A DNA stretch of 64,000 bases from Sedimenticola_A sp040506895 (GCA_040506895.1 JBEVVY010000001.1:2209638-2273637), one strand, 5' to 3'; shown: positions 43,997 through 54,250, counted from the stretch's first letter. A program made the numbers and translations. The notes: generated from the letters alone by a model not told the origin.

Positions 43997-46824
43997 CAGG
44001 TAAAGCGACGGCTCTCGCCCTCGCCCTCGACGTTCTCCACGCAGCGCCCGCACAGTTCCGGATGGTCGGCATGGGTACCGACATCCTCGCGATGGTGCCA
44101 GCAACGGGTACACTTGGCGTGCCCGGATGCCCGGCAGACGATCGAGAGTCCATCGACTTCCGTATCCACCGCATCGCCCGGCTTCTCCGCCAACGGATGG
44201 ACCCGGGCATAGGATGTGATGAGATTGAAGCGCAGCTCATCCTCCAGGCTCTCCATAAGAGACTTCAGGGACTCGTCGCAGTAGAGATCCACCTCGGCAT
44301 TCAGGGAGGAACCGATGTCGCCATCGGTACGGAGCCCCTCGAGCTGTTTGCCCACGGCGGTACGCACGGCGATCATCTTGTCCCAGAAAGCGCGATCGAA
44401 ACGGGCGTCGGCGTCCAGGGCGAACAGCCCCTCGTACCAGGTCTCTGTGAAGATGGTCTCTCCACGCTCGCCGGTGATGAACTGCCAGAGCTCATCCGCG
44501 GTGAAGGTCAATACGGGTGACAGCCAGCGGGCCATCGCCTCGATGATGTGGTACATGGCGGTCTGGCAGGAGCGTCGGGCGAGGCTGTTCTCCTGGGTGG
44601 TGTACTGGCGGTCCTTGACCACGTCGAGGTAGAAACCACCCATCTCGGTGCCGCAGAAGTTGAGCACCTTCTGGTAGATCAGGTGAAAGTTGTACTCCTC
44701 GTAGGCCTTGCGGATCTCCTCCTGCAGCTGCAGGGCACGGTCCACCGCCCAGCGATCGAGCTCCAGCATATCCTCCGGCTTCACCAGGTTGACCTCCGGA
44801 TCGAATCCGTTGAGGTTGGCCAGCAGAAAACGTCCGGTGTTGCGGATACGGCGATAGGCATCGGCGGTACGCTTGAGAATCTCGTCGGAGACGGTCATCT
44901 CGCCCCGGTAGTCTGTAGCCGCGACCCAGAGACGGATGATGTCCGCACCCAGTGCCTTCATCACCTTCTGTGGGCTGACCACGTTACCAAGGGACTTGGA
45001 CATCTTGTGCCCCTTGGCATCGACGGTGAAACCGTGGGTCAGCACACCCTTGTAGGGTGCACAGTCGTTTATCGCCACCGAGGTGAGGAGCGAGGACTGA
45101 AACCAGCCGCGGTGCTGATCGGAGCCCTCCAGGTAGAGATCGGCGGGGAACTCCAGCTCTTCATGTGGTTTCAGCACCGCATAGTGGGTGGTCCCAGAGT
45201 CGAACCAGACATCCAGGGTATCGGGGGTCTTCTGATAGTGCTCCGCCTCGTCGCCCAGCAGCTCTGCAGGATCAAGGGTGAACCAGGCCTCGATACCCTC
45301 TTTCTCGACACGCTTGGCCACCTCCTCGATCAGCCGCGGCGTATCGGGATGGGGCTCGCTGGTGCTCTTATGGATGAACAGGGTGATCGGCACACCCCAG
45401 GTGCGCTGGCGCGAGATACACCAGTCAGGGCGGTTCTCAACCATCCCCTCGATACGCGCCTGTCCCCAGTCGGGGGTCCAGGCCACCTTCTTGATTTCGC
45501 GCATGGCGGCGTCACGCAGCCCTTTCTGCTCCATGCTGATGAACCACTGGGGGGTGGCACGGAAGATGATGGGGGTCTTGTGGCGCCAGCAGTGGGGGTA
45601 GCTGTGAGCCAGGCGGGCCTCCTTCACAAGGGCGCCGCGCTCCTTGAGCACCTCGATCACCTTCTCGTTGGCGCCGAAAACGTGCTCGCCCTCGAACAGC
45701 TCGGTACCCTCGACGAAGCGGCCATCAGGGCCCACCGGGTTGTCCACCGGCAGGTCGTACTGCATACCGACGACGTAATCTTCCATGCCGTGAGCGGGGG
45801 CCGTATGCACAGCACCGGTACCGGCATCCAGGGAGACGTGATCTCCGATGATCACGGGTACCTCGCGGTCGTAGAAGCAGTGATTCAGCTTCACACCCTC
45901 CAGGGCGGCACCGTGGACACGGGCGATCACGCTGTACTCTTCGATACCCCAGCGTTCCATGGTCTCCTGCAGCAGCCCTTCGGCCAGCACCAGGCGCTCC
46001 TTGCCTGCAGGACCGTTGGCCTGCACCACCACGTACTCCAGGGTGGGACTCAGGCAGACCGCCTCGTTGGCGGGCAGGGTCCAGGGGGTGGTGGTCCAGA
46101 TCACCACCGAGAGGGGTCCCTCGCCATGGCCGTCCGTCACATCCTGGCAGGCCCCGATCAGCGCCTCTGGGTCGACCGCCCGGAAACGCACGTCGATGGT
46201 AAAGGACTCCTTGTCCTTGTACTCGACCTCGGCCTCGGCCAGGGCAGATCCGCAGTCGGTACACCAGTGCACCGGCTTGTAGCCTTCATGTACATGACCG
46301 TTCTCGATGATCTTGCCCAGGGAGCGGATGATGTCCGCCTCGGTCTGGTAGTCCATGGTCAGGTAGGGGTTGTCCCAGTCACCCACCACGCCCAGCCGCT
46401 TGAAATCGGTGCGCTGCTTGTCCACCTGCTTGGCGGCGTAATCGCGACAGGCAACACGGAACTGCGCCGCGGAGACCTTGTGGCCGGGCTTGCCGACCTT
46501 CTTCTCCACCTGCAGCTCGATGGGCAGGCCATGACAGTCCCAGCCGGGTACATAGGGGGCATCGTAGCCGTCCAGGGTACGGCTCTTGACGATGATGTCC
46601 TTGATCACCTTGTTCACCGCATGACCGATATGGATCTCGCCGTTGGCGTAGGGGGGGCCATCGTGAAGAATGAACTTCGGCCTGCCGGCAAAGGCTTCGC
46701 GAATCCTGGTGTAAAGTCCCATCTCCTCCCACCGCTTGAGCATCTCGGGCTCACGGTTGGCCAGGTTGGCCTTCATGGGAAAACCGGTCTTTGGAAGATT
46801 GAGGGTACTCTTGTAATCGCTCAC
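43996..46824 (-). CDS. ileS: isoleucyl-tRNA synthetase
   Basis: 942 residues, class I synthetase. HIGH is in GEIHIGHAVNK (about 62-72), the KMSKS loop in GHKMSKSLGN (about 604), and the C terminus has the zinc site CTRCWHHRED...CGRCVENV. Part of the ribF-ileS-lspA run. Confidence 0.98.
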   Translation of the reverse strand: MSDYKSTLNLPKTGFPMKANLANREPEMLKRWEEMGLYTRIREAFAGRPKFILHDGPPYANGEIHIGHAVNKVIKDIIVKSRTLDGYDAPYVPGWDCHGLPIELQVEKKVGKPGHKVSAAQFRVACRDYAAKQVDKQRTDFKRLGVVGDWDNPYLTMDYQTEADIIRSLGKIIENGHVHEGYKPVHWCTDCGSALAEAEVEYKDKESFTIDVRFRAVDPEALIGACQDVTDGHGEGPLSVVIWTTTPWTLPANEAVCLSPTLEYVVVQANGPAGKERLVLAEGLLQETMERWGIEEYSVIARVHGAALEGVKLNHCFYDREVPVIIGDHVSLDAGTGAVHTAPAHGMEDYVVGMQYDLPVDNPVGPDGRFVEGTELFEGEHVFGANEKVIEVLKERGALVKEARLAHSYPHCWRHKTPIIFRATPQWFISMEQKGLRDAAMREIKKVAWTPDWGQARIEGMVENRPDWCISRQRTWGVPITLFIHKSTSEPHPDTPRLIEEVAKRVEKEGIEAWFTLDPAELLGDEAEHYQKTPDTLDVWFDSGTTHYAVLKPHEELEFPADLYLEGSDQHRGWFQSSLLTSVAINDCAPYKGVLTHGFTVDAKGHKMSKSLGNVVSPQKVMKALGADIIRLWVAATDYRGEMTVSDEILKRTADAYRRIRNTGRFLLANLNGFDPEVNLVKPEDMLELDRWAVDRALQLQEEIRKAYEEYNFHLIYQKVLNFCGTEMGGFYLDVVKDRQYTTQENSLARRSCQTAMYHIIEAMARWLSPVLTFTADELWQFITGERGETIFTETWYEGLFALDADARFDRAFWDKMIAVRTAVGKQLEGLRTDGDIGSSLNAEVDLYCDESLKSLMESLEDELRFNLITSYARVHPLAEKPGDAVDTEVDGLSIVCRASGHAKCTRCWHHREDVGTHADHPELCGRCVENVEGEGESRRFT

Positions 46825-46896
46825 GGCTTACTGCCTTCTCACAAATAATGACTATTTAAAACACATTCAGGAGACCCGGCTCCGGGCCTCCGCAAT

Positions 46897-47820
46897 TCAG
46901 AAATATTCTCGTGCCGCCCGGGCATCCCGCTCGATCTGCTGGCGCAGCTCGTCAAAGGAGTCGAACTTACGCTCGTCGCGAATCTTGAGGCAGAACTCCA
47001 CCTGCACATGCTCGCCGTAGATCTGCCGCTCGAAATCGAACAGGTGAACCTCCAGCAGGTAGCGGTCATCTCCTTTGACCGTGGGCCGGTTACCGATATT
47101 GGCAACACCGGGCAGCGGTTCGTCGTCCAGTCCGAGCACGGTTACCGCGTAGACACCGTGCACCGGGCTCACCTTGCGGTGCAGATCGATGTTGGCAGTG
47201 GGAAAACCGATGGTCCGCCCCCGGGCGTGTCCATGGGCCACCCGGCCACAGATCCTGTAAGGACGCCCCAGGTAGTGTGTCGCCGACTCCAGGTCACCAC
47301 TGGCCAGGGCCTCGCGGATACGGGTACTGCTCACCCGCTCCTCGCCCACGGCAAAGGTGTTCATGTTCTCCACCTCGAAACCGTGCCCCTGGCCGACCTC
47401 CTGCAGCATGGCGATATCACCTGCCCGCCCCTTACCGAAACGGAAATCGTCGCCGACGAAGAGATAGCGTACCGCCAACCCGTCCACCAGCAGCTCCCGG
47501 ACAAACTCGTGCGCCTCCATGGCTGCCAGCTTGTGCCCGAACTCCAGCAACACGACACGGTCGATCCCGGCATCCTTGATCGCCTGCAGCTTCTCGCGCA
47601 TGCGGGTCAGGCGGGCAGGCGCCGCATCGGGCGCGAAGAACTCCATCGGCTGGGGCTCGAAGGTGACCACGGTAGCGGGCAGACCAAAGCTGTCAGCCTT
47701 CTCGCGAAGGTGACGGAACACGGCCTGGTGCCCCAGGTGTACGCCATCGAAATTACCGATGGTTGCAACACAGCCCCGGTGCTCGGCGCGCAGATTGTGT
47801 AAGCCCCTGACTACCTGCAT
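46897..47820 (-). CDS. ribF: bifunctional riboflavin kinase / FAD synthetase
   Basis: 307 residues. N-terminal nucleotidyltransferase (GNFDGVHLGHQAVF, GDDFRFGKGRAGD, VSSTRIREAL) and C-terminal kinase (GHARGRTIGFPTANI). Makes FMN and FAD. 72 bases upstream of ileS. Confidence 0.97.
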   Translation of the reverse strand: MQVVRGLHNLRAEHRGCVATIGNFDGVHLGHQAVFRHLREKADSFGLPATVVTFEPQPMEFFAPDAAPARLTRMREKLQAIKDAGIDRVVLLEFGHKLAAMEAHEFVRELLVDGLAVRYLFVGDDFRFGKGRAGDIAMLQEVGQGHGFEVENMNTFAVGEERVSSTRIREALASGDLESATHYLGRPYRICGRVAHGHARGRTIGFPTANIDLHRKVSPVHGVYAVTVLGLDDEPLPGVANIGNRPTVKGDDRYLLEVHLFDFERQIYGEHVQVEFCLKIRDERKFDSFDELRQQIERDARAAREYF

Positions 47821-47917
47821 TGGGTTCAGTTTTCGCCCGACGAATCAAAACAATCCATTATATGCGAACTTTTTCGTCAAGTCCCTGTATCTGCGAGGAA
47901 AGCTTTTTCATACTTCC

Positions 47918-49450
47918 CTAAACGGCGCTTTTGAAATGACGTCCCCTGATGCCCATGAGAAAGAGCACGGCGAAATAGGCGGCCATGGCAGAGAGGATGG
48001 CACCCATCAACCGTGTGACCCTGCCCCAGGTATCGAGCGCCAGCCAACCCTGCAGCTCAATGCCCCACAGGTAGATGACCAGCCCCATGACCAGGCTGGC
48101 AACCACCGCCCTGACCACCAGCAGGGGCCAGCCCGCAGGGGGTTGATAGACCCCTTCACGTCGCAGACCACGATACAGCAGGGTGGCGTTGAGTGCTGCT
48201 GAAAGCGCTGTTGCCAGGGCCAGCCCGGCATGGGCCAGGGGGAAGACCAGGATAAGGTTCAGCACCATGTTGCTGACCATGGCGATGACCGCGATACGCA
48301 CCGGCGTCTTTGTATCCTGGCGGGCATAGAAGCCCGGGGCGAAGATCTTGATCAGGATGAACGGGATCAGCCCCAGCGAGTAGGCCACCAGGCTGCGCTG
48401 GGACATCGCAACATCCCGGGCATCGAACACGTCGGACTGGAACAGGGTGGCGATCATCGGCCCCGAGAGCATCAGCAGGCCGACCGCCGCCGGCAGGCCC
48501 AGCAACAGCGCCCAGCGAAGCGCCCAGTCCAGGGTATCTGAAAACCCCTCGCGAGACTCTGCCGCATGTTTTTTCGACAGGCTTGGCAGAATCACCGTCG
48601 CCAGGGCCACCCCGAGCACGCCCACCGGCAGCTCCACCAGGCGATCCGAGTAGTAGAGCCAGGAGATACTCCCTGCCTGCAGAAAGGAGGCGATCAGGGT
48701 ATCGATCAGCAGGTTGAGCTGGGTCACCGAGACACCGAACAGGGCCGGCAGCATCAGCTTGCCGATCCGCCTCACCCCCTCGTCCTTCGGCTCGAAGCGG
48801 AAACCGGGCAGCAGTTTCAGTTTGTGCAGAAACGGCAACTGGAATGTGAACTGCACGATACCCGCGATCAGCACGCCCCAGGCCAGGGCCTTGATCGGGG
48901 TATCCATCAGGGGCGCGAGCCAGAAGGCGGAGCCGATCAGGGAGAGGTTGAGCAGCACCGGGGTGAATGCCGGCACACCAAAGCGGTTGTAGGTATTGAG
49001 GATCCCCCCGGCGAAGGCGGTCAGGGATATAAATAACAGGTATGGAAAGGTGATCCTCAGCATATCCGAGGTGAGCCAGAAGGTGGCCATATCACCCCGG
49101 GCGAGAAAACCGCCCCCGAACAGGGAGACCAGCAGCGGCGCCCCCAGAACCCCCACCAGGGTGACGGCCAGCAGCACCCCGGCAAGGGTGCCCGCCACGT
49201 GGTCCACGAACAGCTTCAGCTCTTCGAAGCTGCGCTTCACCTTGTATTCGCTCAATACCGGCACGAAGGCGACGGAGAAGGCCCCTTCGGCAAACAGACG
49301 ACGAAGAAAATTCGGGATCTTGAAGGCGACGAAGAAGGCATCGGTTGCCGCATTGGCCCCGAAAACATGCGCAAACACCAGATCCCGGATAAATCCGAGG
49401 ATCCGCGACAACATGGTGTTGGAGCCTACCTTGGCCAGGTGCTTGAACAT
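47918..49450 (-). CDS. murJ: lipid II flippase MurJ
   Basis: About 510 residues, 14 transmembrane helices of the MVF family; flips lipid II across the inner membrane. N terminus SNTMLSRILGFIRDLVFAHVFGANAATDAFFVAFKIPNFLRRLFAEGAFS is family-typical. Start at 49450 (MFKHLAKVGS) fits homologues; an in-frame ATG at 49483 is possible and neither has a strong ribosome site. Divergent from rpsT. Confidence 0.93.
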   Translation of the reverse strand: MFKHLAKVGSNTMLSRILGFIRDLVFAHVFGANAATDAFFVAFKIPNFLRRLFAEGAFSVAFVPVLSEYKVKRSFEELKLFVDHVAGTLAGVLLAVTLVGVLGAPLLVSLFGGGFLARGDMATFWLTSDMLRITFPYLLFISLTAFAGGILNTYNRFGVPAFTPVLLNLSLIGSAFWLAPLMDTPIKALAWGVLIAGIVQFTFQLPFLHKLKLLPGFRFEPKDEGVRRIGKLMLPALFGVSVTQLNLLIDTLIASFLQAGSISWLYYSDRLVELPVGVLGVALATVILPSLSKKHAAESREGFSDTLDWALRWALLLGLPAAVGLLMLSGPMIATLFQSDVFDARDVAMSQRSLVAYSLGLIPFILIKIFAPGFYARQDTKTPVRIAVIAMVSNMVLNLILVFPLAHAGLALATALSAALNATLLYRGLRREGVYQPPAGWPLLVVRAVVASLVMGLVIYLWGIELQGWLALDTWGRVTRLMGAILSAMAAYFAVLFLMGIRGRHFKSAV

Positions 49451-49544
49451 GGGCTTATCGCGATTCGGACCAAAAGCGGGCATTATAGGCCCTAATCCCC
49501 CACCGGAACATGCCCTAAGCCCCTATTTTGGCTCCATTTGGGTG

Positions 49545-49573
49545 TTGACAAACGCCTGCTCAGCCATCAGAAT
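49545..49573 (+). promoter_or_regulatory. rpsT promoter
   Basis: TTGACA (49545-49550), 17-base spacer, CAGAAT (49568-49573), upstream of rpsT. Confidence 0.75.
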
Positions 49574-49616
49574 ACCGCGCTCTTTCGAGCATAAACGAAT
49601 TTTTAGGAGAGTAACC

Positions 49617-49877
49617 TTGGCCAACTCAGCACAAGCCCGCAAACGCGCGCGTCAGGCCGAAAAGCATCGTCAGCACAATGCGTCCCGTCGCAGCATGATG
49701 CGCACCTACCTCAAAAACGTGGTAAAGGCCATCGGTGCTGGTGACAAGGAAGCGGCTTCCGAAGCTTTCAAACAGGCAGCACCGGTTATCGACCGTGCGG
49801 CGAATCAGGGCCTTATCCACAAGAATAAGGCCGCTCGCCATAAGAGCCGCCTGAACGCGCAGATAAAAGCGCTGTAA
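49617..49877 (+). CDS. rpsT: 30S ribosomal protein S20
   Basis: 86 residues, MANSAQARKRARQAEKHRQ... with the basic helix-rich body KNKAARHKSRLNAQIKAL. The start is TTG at 49617, six bases after GGAGA. A TTG start is also used by E. coli rpsT, where weak initiation allows S20 autoregulation. Followed by a strong terminator. Confidence 0.96.
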   Translation: MANSAQARKRARQAEKHRQHNASRRSMMRTYLKNVVKAIGAGDKEAASEAFKQAAPVIDRAANQGLIHKNKAARHKSRLNAQIKAL

Positions 49878-49898
49878 CATAGCATCTGCGCTTCAAGT

Positions 49899-49927
49899 AA
49901 AAAAACCGGCCACAAGCCGGTTTTTTT
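49899..49927. terminator. bidirectional terminator between rpsT and proB
   Basis: AAAAACCGGC/GCCGGTTTTT stem with A and T runs on either side. Confidence 0.92.
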
Positions 49928-49967
49928 ATGTACAGGATGTACGGATTAGCCTCCCTGGCGCCTCAAC

Positions 49968-51095
49968 TCAAACAAGCACCAGGTTATCCCGGTGTATCAG
50001 CTCATCCTCGTCGATATACCCCAGGATCTCCGCGATCCGGCTCGTGGGCTGCCCCTTGATCTTGTCCGCCTCGACGGCATCGTAGTTCACGAGACCACGC
50101 GCCACTTCCTGACCGCTGGCATCGACACAGGAGACCACCTCTCCCCGGGAAAAGGATCCACTCACCTTCTTTACACCCACTGACAGCAGGCTCCGGCCCG
50201 ATTCGCGCAGCACCCTTACAGCCCCATCATCCAGCACCAGCCTGCCCCGCACCTGAAGGTGCCCTGCCAGCCACTGTTTACGGGCCGCTTCCGCACCCTG
50301 GACCGGCGTCATCAGGGTACCCAGCTGTTCGCCACTGGCGATTCGGCTCAGTACCTCCTCTCCCCGGCCGGGAGCGATGATTGTGGCGGTACCTGAACGG
50401 GCAGCCAGGCGGGCCGCACGCACCTTGGTCACCATGCCGCCACGACCGAGGCCTCCGGCGCTACCGCCGGCCACCTGGTCAAGGCGGGGATCATCCACCC
50501 TGCTCTCATTGATCAGCTCAGCGGATGAATCGAACCTTGGATCACTGCTGTAGAGTCCATCCTGGTCGGTAAGCAGTACCAGCAGGTCGGCCTCCACCAG
50601 GTTGGCCACCAGGGCGGCCAGGGTGTCGTTGTCGCCAAAACGCAACTCGTCGGTGGCCACGGTGTCATTCTCATTGACCACCGGCACCACGCAGAGCTCC
50701 AGCAAGGTACGCAGGGTGCTGCGGGCGTTGAGATAACGGGAGCGACTGGTGAGATCCTCGTGGGTCAGCAGAACCTGCGCAGTATGCAGCCCCCGCTTCA
50801 GAAAGCAGGTTTCGTAGGCCCTGATCAGCCCCATCTGGCCGATCGCGGCGGCGGCCTGCAGCTCATGCAGGGAAGAGGGCCGGTGAGTCCAGCCCATACG
50901 GCTCATCCCCTCGGCGACAGCCCCGGAGGAGACCAGCACCAACTCGTTGCCGTCGAGCACCCAGGCGGCCATCTGCTCGACCCAGGATGAGAGGGATTCC
51001 CTGGCCAGCCCCTTGCCGTCTGCGGTCAGCAGGGCACTGCCAATCTTCACCACCCAGCGGCGGGTCGAACGGATTTTGTCGCGGGACGTATTCAT
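49968..51095 (-). CDS. proB: glutamate 5-kinase
   Basis: 375 residues: amino-acid kinase domain (VVKIGSALLT, SSGAVAEGM, NENDTVATDELRFGDND, GGMVTKVRAA) followed by a PUA domain. First step of proline synthesis. Seven bases after obgE in the same direction. Confidence 0.97.
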   Translation of the reverse strand: MNTSRDKIRSTRRWVVKIGSALLTADGKGLARESLSSWVEQMAAWVLDGNELVLVSSGAVAEGMSRMGWTHRPSSLHELQAAAAIGQMGLIRAYETCFLKRGLHTAQVLLTHEDLTSRSRYLNARSTLRTLLELCVVPVVNENDTVATDELRFGDNDTLAALVANLVEADLLVLLTDQDGLYSSDPRFDSSAELINESRVDDPRLDQVAGGSAGGLGRGGMVTKVRAARLAARSGTATIIAPGRGEEVLSRIASGEQLGTLMTPVQGAEAARKQWLAGHLQVRGRLVLDDGAVRVLRESGRSLLSVGVKKVSGSFSRGEVVSCVDASGQEVARGLVNYDAVEADKIKGQPTSRIAEILGYIDEDELIHRDNLVLV

Positions 51096-51101
51096 ATCTC
51101 C

Positions 51102-52181
51102 TCAACCCTTCAGCGGATCCCAGGGTTCATCCTCTTTCTCTTTCTCTTCCTGGATTGGATTCTCGTCGGCTTTCAGCTCTTCCAGGCGCTCCATCAGGGC
51201 GTAGATCAGCCCCTCGGTGCCCTCACCCGTAAGAGCCGAGATGGCATACACCGGCCCCTGCCAATCCAGCTCCTCGAGCAGCGCGCTCTCCCGCTCGCGG
51301 AATTCGTCATCCATCAGCAGATCGAGCTTGTTGAGCACCAGCCAGCGCTCCTTGGACGCCAGTTCGGGACTGAATTTTTCGAGCTCGCGGGCGATACGCA
51401 TCACCTCATCGGCAGGGCTCACCGACTCATCCATGGGCGCCATGTCCACCAGGTGCAGCAGCAAGCGGGTCCGGTCCAGGTGCTTGAGAAACTGAAGACC
51501 CAGCCCCGCACCCTCCGAGGCGCCCTCGATCACTCCGGGAATATCCGCAATCACGAAACTGCGCTCGGAGCTGACACTCACCACGCCGAGATTGGGATAG
51601 AGGGTGGTGAATGGGTAGTCCGCGACCTTGGGACGGGCGCTGGAGACCTTGCTGATAAAACTGGACTTGCCGGCGTTGGGCATGCCGAGCAGCCCCACGT
51701 CCGCCAGCAGGATCAGTTCCAGCAACAGCTGCCGCTGCTCGCCCGGCGTACCGGGAGTGGACTGGCGCGGGGTGCGATTGGTACTGCTCTTGAAACGGGC
51801 ATTGCCGATACCGTGATAACCACCCTGGGCTACCAGCAGTGTCTGGCCAGGAGCGAGCAGCTCACCGATCAGCTCCTCGGTCTCGAGATCCTTTACGCGG
51901 GTTCCCACCGGCACCTTCACGTAGAGATCTTCTGCACTGCCACCGGTACGGTTTCGACCCATTCCCGGCTGACCGTTTTCGGCCCGATGCCTGCGCCGAT
52001 GACGGAAATCCACCAGCGTGTTCAGGCCGGAGTCTGCAACCAGGTAGACACTGCCGCCATCACCACCGTCTCCCCCGTCGGGGCCGCCCTTGGGTATATA
52101 TTTTTCGCGGCGGAAACTGACACAGCCGTTGCCACCTTTTCCGGCTTCCACTCGGATACTGGCTTCATCGACAAATTTCAT
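51102..52181 (-). CDS. obgE: GTPase ObgE/CgtA
   Basis: 359 residues: glycine-rich Obg fold (GGDGGDGGSVYLVAD), G domain with GMPNAGKSSFI and NKLDLL. Ribosome assembly/stringent control GTPase. Acidic C-terminal tail. Confidence 0.97.
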   Translation of the reverse strand: MKFVDEASIRVEAGKGGNGCVSFRREKYIPKGGPDGGDGGDGGSVYLVADSGLNTLVDFRHRRRHRAENGQPGMGRNRTGGSAEDLYVKVPVGTRVKDLETEELIGELLAPGQTLLVAQGGYHGIGNARFKSSTNRTPRQSTPGTPGEQRQLLLELILLADVGLLGMPNAGKSSFISKVSSARPKVADYPFTTLYPNLGVVSVSSERSFVIADIPGVIEGASEGAGLGLQFLKHLDRTRLLLHLVDMAPMDESVSPADEVMRIARELEKFSPELASKERWLVLNKLDLLMDDEFRERESALLEELDWQGPVYAISALTGEGTEGLIYALMERLEELKADENPIQEEKEKEDEPWDPLKG

Positions 52182-52223
52182 GGCTGCGCTCTAATACTGG
52201 AATGGGTTAAGTCTCTATAACGC

Positions 52224-52248
52224 AAAAAGCCCCGTCAAACGACGAGGC
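52224..52248 (-). terminator. terminator-like hairpin between rpmA and obgE
   Basis: On the minus strand GCCTCGTC/GACGGGGC stem then five T. It lies inside the rplU-rpmA-obgE-proB order and could lower obgE expression relative to the ribosomal genes. Confidence 0.75.
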
Positions 52249-52276
52249 CCTTGCGAATCTATACAAGGCGGCGCAA

Positions 52277-52534
52277 TCAGGCCGGAACTACGCTCACGTA
52301 TTTCCGGTTCTTGGGGCCTTTCACCTCGAACTTCACTACGCCGTCTGCCTTGGCGTAGAGGGTGTGGTCCTTGCCGCAGCCGACATTTTCGCCGTCGTGG
52401 AAACGGGTGCCACGCTGACGCACGATGATGCCACCGGCGTTGACGGTCTGGCCACCGAAAACTTTCACACCCAAGCGTTTGGATTCTGAATCGCGGCCGT
52501 TACGTGTACTACCGCCTGCTTTTTTATGTGCCAT
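52277..52534 (-). CDS. rpmA: 50S ribosomal protein L27
   Basis: 85 residues: AHKKAGGSTRNGRDSESKRLGVK. No N-terminal extension to be cleaved, so the mature N terminus is direct. Confidence 0.98.
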   Translation of the reverse strand: MAHKKAGGSTRNGRDSESKRLGVKVFGGQTVNAGGIIVRQRGTRFHDGENVGCGKDHTLYAKADGVVKFEVKGPKNRKYVSVVPA

Positions 52535-52549
52535 GCTCTAACCCTTCCC

Positions 52550-52864
52550 TCAGCCTGCGCTGATTCCGGTGATCTCAAGCTCGGTGTACCACTGACGGTG
52601 GCCCTGGCGCTTCATGTGATGCTTACGGCGCTTGAACTTGATGATGTTAACTTTCTTACCCCGGCCATGGGCCTTGACGGTAGCGGTCACTTTGCCGCCG
52701 TCCACATAGGGGGTGCCTACCTTGATGTCGTCGCCATCAGCGACCATCAGTACCTTGTCGAGCTCGACGGAGGAACCCTCTTCGGTACCAAGCTTCTCGA
52801 CCTTCAGGGTGTCACCTTCGGAAACCCGGTACTGCTTACCCCCGGTCTGAATTACGGCGTACAT
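52550..52864 (-). CDS. rplU: 50S ribosomal protein L21
   Basis: 104 residues, starts MYAVIQTGGKQYRVSEGD. The ATG at 52864 has GGAG upstream. Conserved FKRRKHHMKRQGHRQ. First gene of the operon. Confidence 0.98.
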   Translation of the reverse strand: MYAVIQTGGKQYRVSEGDTLKVEKLGTEEGSSVELDKVLMVADGDDIKVGTPYVDGGKVTATVKAHGRGKKVNIIKFKRRKHHMKRQGHRQWYTELEITGISAG

Positions 52865-52931
52865 ACCATATCTCCGCAAAAATCTGCTGTCCCGGCGCAA
52901 AATTTACACTGCGCCCACGAAAGAGGCGGAA

Positions 52932-52960
52932 TTCTACCCGTCACTGGCCCGAAGGTCAAA
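52932..52960 (-). promoter_or_regulatory. rplU operon promoter
   Basis: Minus strand TTGACC (plus 52955-52960), 17-base spacer, TAGAAT (plus 52932-52937). A GGCGCA/TGCGCC hairpin follows in the leader. Confidence 0.75.
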
Positions 52961-53085
52961 CCCCCAGGGAGAAAAAATTGCAACTTAATGGGTAGGATAC
53001 CCCTTTGCCGCTTGACACTCCCGCCCGGCACTCCTAGCATGCCCTCCCCGTAGTCCTTTTATATATAGATTCAAGCAGGCGCCTG

Positions 53086-54054
53086 ATGGACATCTCAGCC
53101 ATTCGTGATTTGACCTCTGACGATATGGAAGCGGTCAACAACCTTATTCTGAACCGCCTCCAGTCGGACGTGGTGCTGATCAACCAGATCGGCCACTATA
53201 TCGTCAACAGCGGCGGCAAGCGCCTGCGCCCGATGATCGTTCTCCTCGCGGCCAGAACCCTCGGATACCAGGGGGATCAGCACATCGACCTGGCAGCGGT
53301 CATCGAGTTCATCCACACCGCCACCCTGCTGCACGACGACGTGGTCGACGGCTCGGATATGCGCCGCAACCGGGATACCGCCAACGCCGTCTGGGGCAAT
53401 GCCGCCAGTGTACTGGTGGGCGATTTCCTCTACTCCCGCTCATTCGAGATGATGGTGGATGTCAACAATATGCGGGTGATGGAGATCCTCTCCACCGCCA
53501 CCAACCGTATTGCCGAGGGCGAGGTGCTGCAGCTTCTCAACTGCAACGACCCGGACACCACGGAAGAGAAGTACCGCGAGGTGATCCTGCGCAAGACCGC
53601 CACCCTGTTCGAAGCGGGTGCCCAGCTCGGCGCCATCCTAAACGACTCCACCGAGGAGGAAGAGCAGGCGCTGGCAGCCTACGGACTCCACCTGGGAATC
53701 GCCTTCCAGATCATCGACGACGCCCTGGACTACAGCTCCTCGGGCGAGGAGATCGGCAAGAATATCGGCGACGACCTGGAGGAGGGCAAACCGACCCTGC
53801 CCCTCATCCGCGCCATGGAGGTCGGCACCCCTGAACAGCGCTCGGCACTGCGTGAAGCGATCGAAAAAGGGGGCCGGGAGTACATCGACGTGGTCATGGA
53901 AGCGATTGAATCCACTGACGCTATCGAGTACACTTCGCGCCTTGCTGTAGAGGAGGCCGACAAGGCCAAAGCGGCACTGGAGATCCTGCCGCCCTCCTCC
54001 TACCGCAGCGCATTGGCTGCCCTGGCAGATTTTTCGGTCAGGCGCAGAAACTAG
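53086..54054 (+). CDS. ispB: octaprenyl diphosphate synthase
   Basis: 322 residues, trans-polyprenyl synthase. First Asp-rich motif LLHDDVVDGSDMRR (about 82-95), second IDDALDYSS (about 208). Supplies the ubiquinone side chain. Divergent from rplU. Confidence 0.95.
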   Translation: MDISAIRDLTSDDMEAVNNLILNRLQSDVVLINQIGHYIVNSGGKRLRPMIVLLAARTLGYQGDQHIDLAAVIEFIHTATLLHDDVVDGSDMRRNRDTANAVWGNAASVLVGDFLYSRSFEMMVDVNNMRVMEILSTATNRIAEGEVLQLLNCNDPDTTEEKYREVILRKTATLFEAGAQLGAILNDSTEEEEQALAAYGLHLGIAFQIIDDALDYSSSGEEIGKNIGDDLEEGKPTLPLIRAMEVGTPEQRSALREAIEKGGREYIDVVMEAIESTDAIEYTSRLAVEEADKAKAALEILPPSSYRSALAALADFSVRRRN

Positions 54055-54061
54055 TCGCAAT

Positions 54062-54138
54062 CGGGGTGTAGCTCAGCCTGGTAGAGCACTGCCTTCGGGA
54101 GGCAGGGGCCGGAGGTTCGAATCCTCTCACCCCGACCA
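54062..54138 (+). tRNA. tRNA-Pro (anticodon CGG)
   Basis: 77 nt with CCA. CGGGGTG/CACCCCG acceptor; loop TTCGGGA gives anticodon CGG (codon CCG). Confidence 0.97.
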
Positions 54139-54250
54139 ATTCATCAAATCCCAATTCCCGGATAGACCAGCCCATTTTATCCATTGACGCATTGCGCCCT
54201 GGAAAAGGCAGCAGCATGGGTCGTGCATGCCTGTATTCCCTGCCCCGGAC

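Noticed and set aside
44548..46848. Long (766-codon) open frame antisense to ileS
   Set aside because: ileS has all signature motifs; the antisense frame has no recognisable domain and reflects codon bias.
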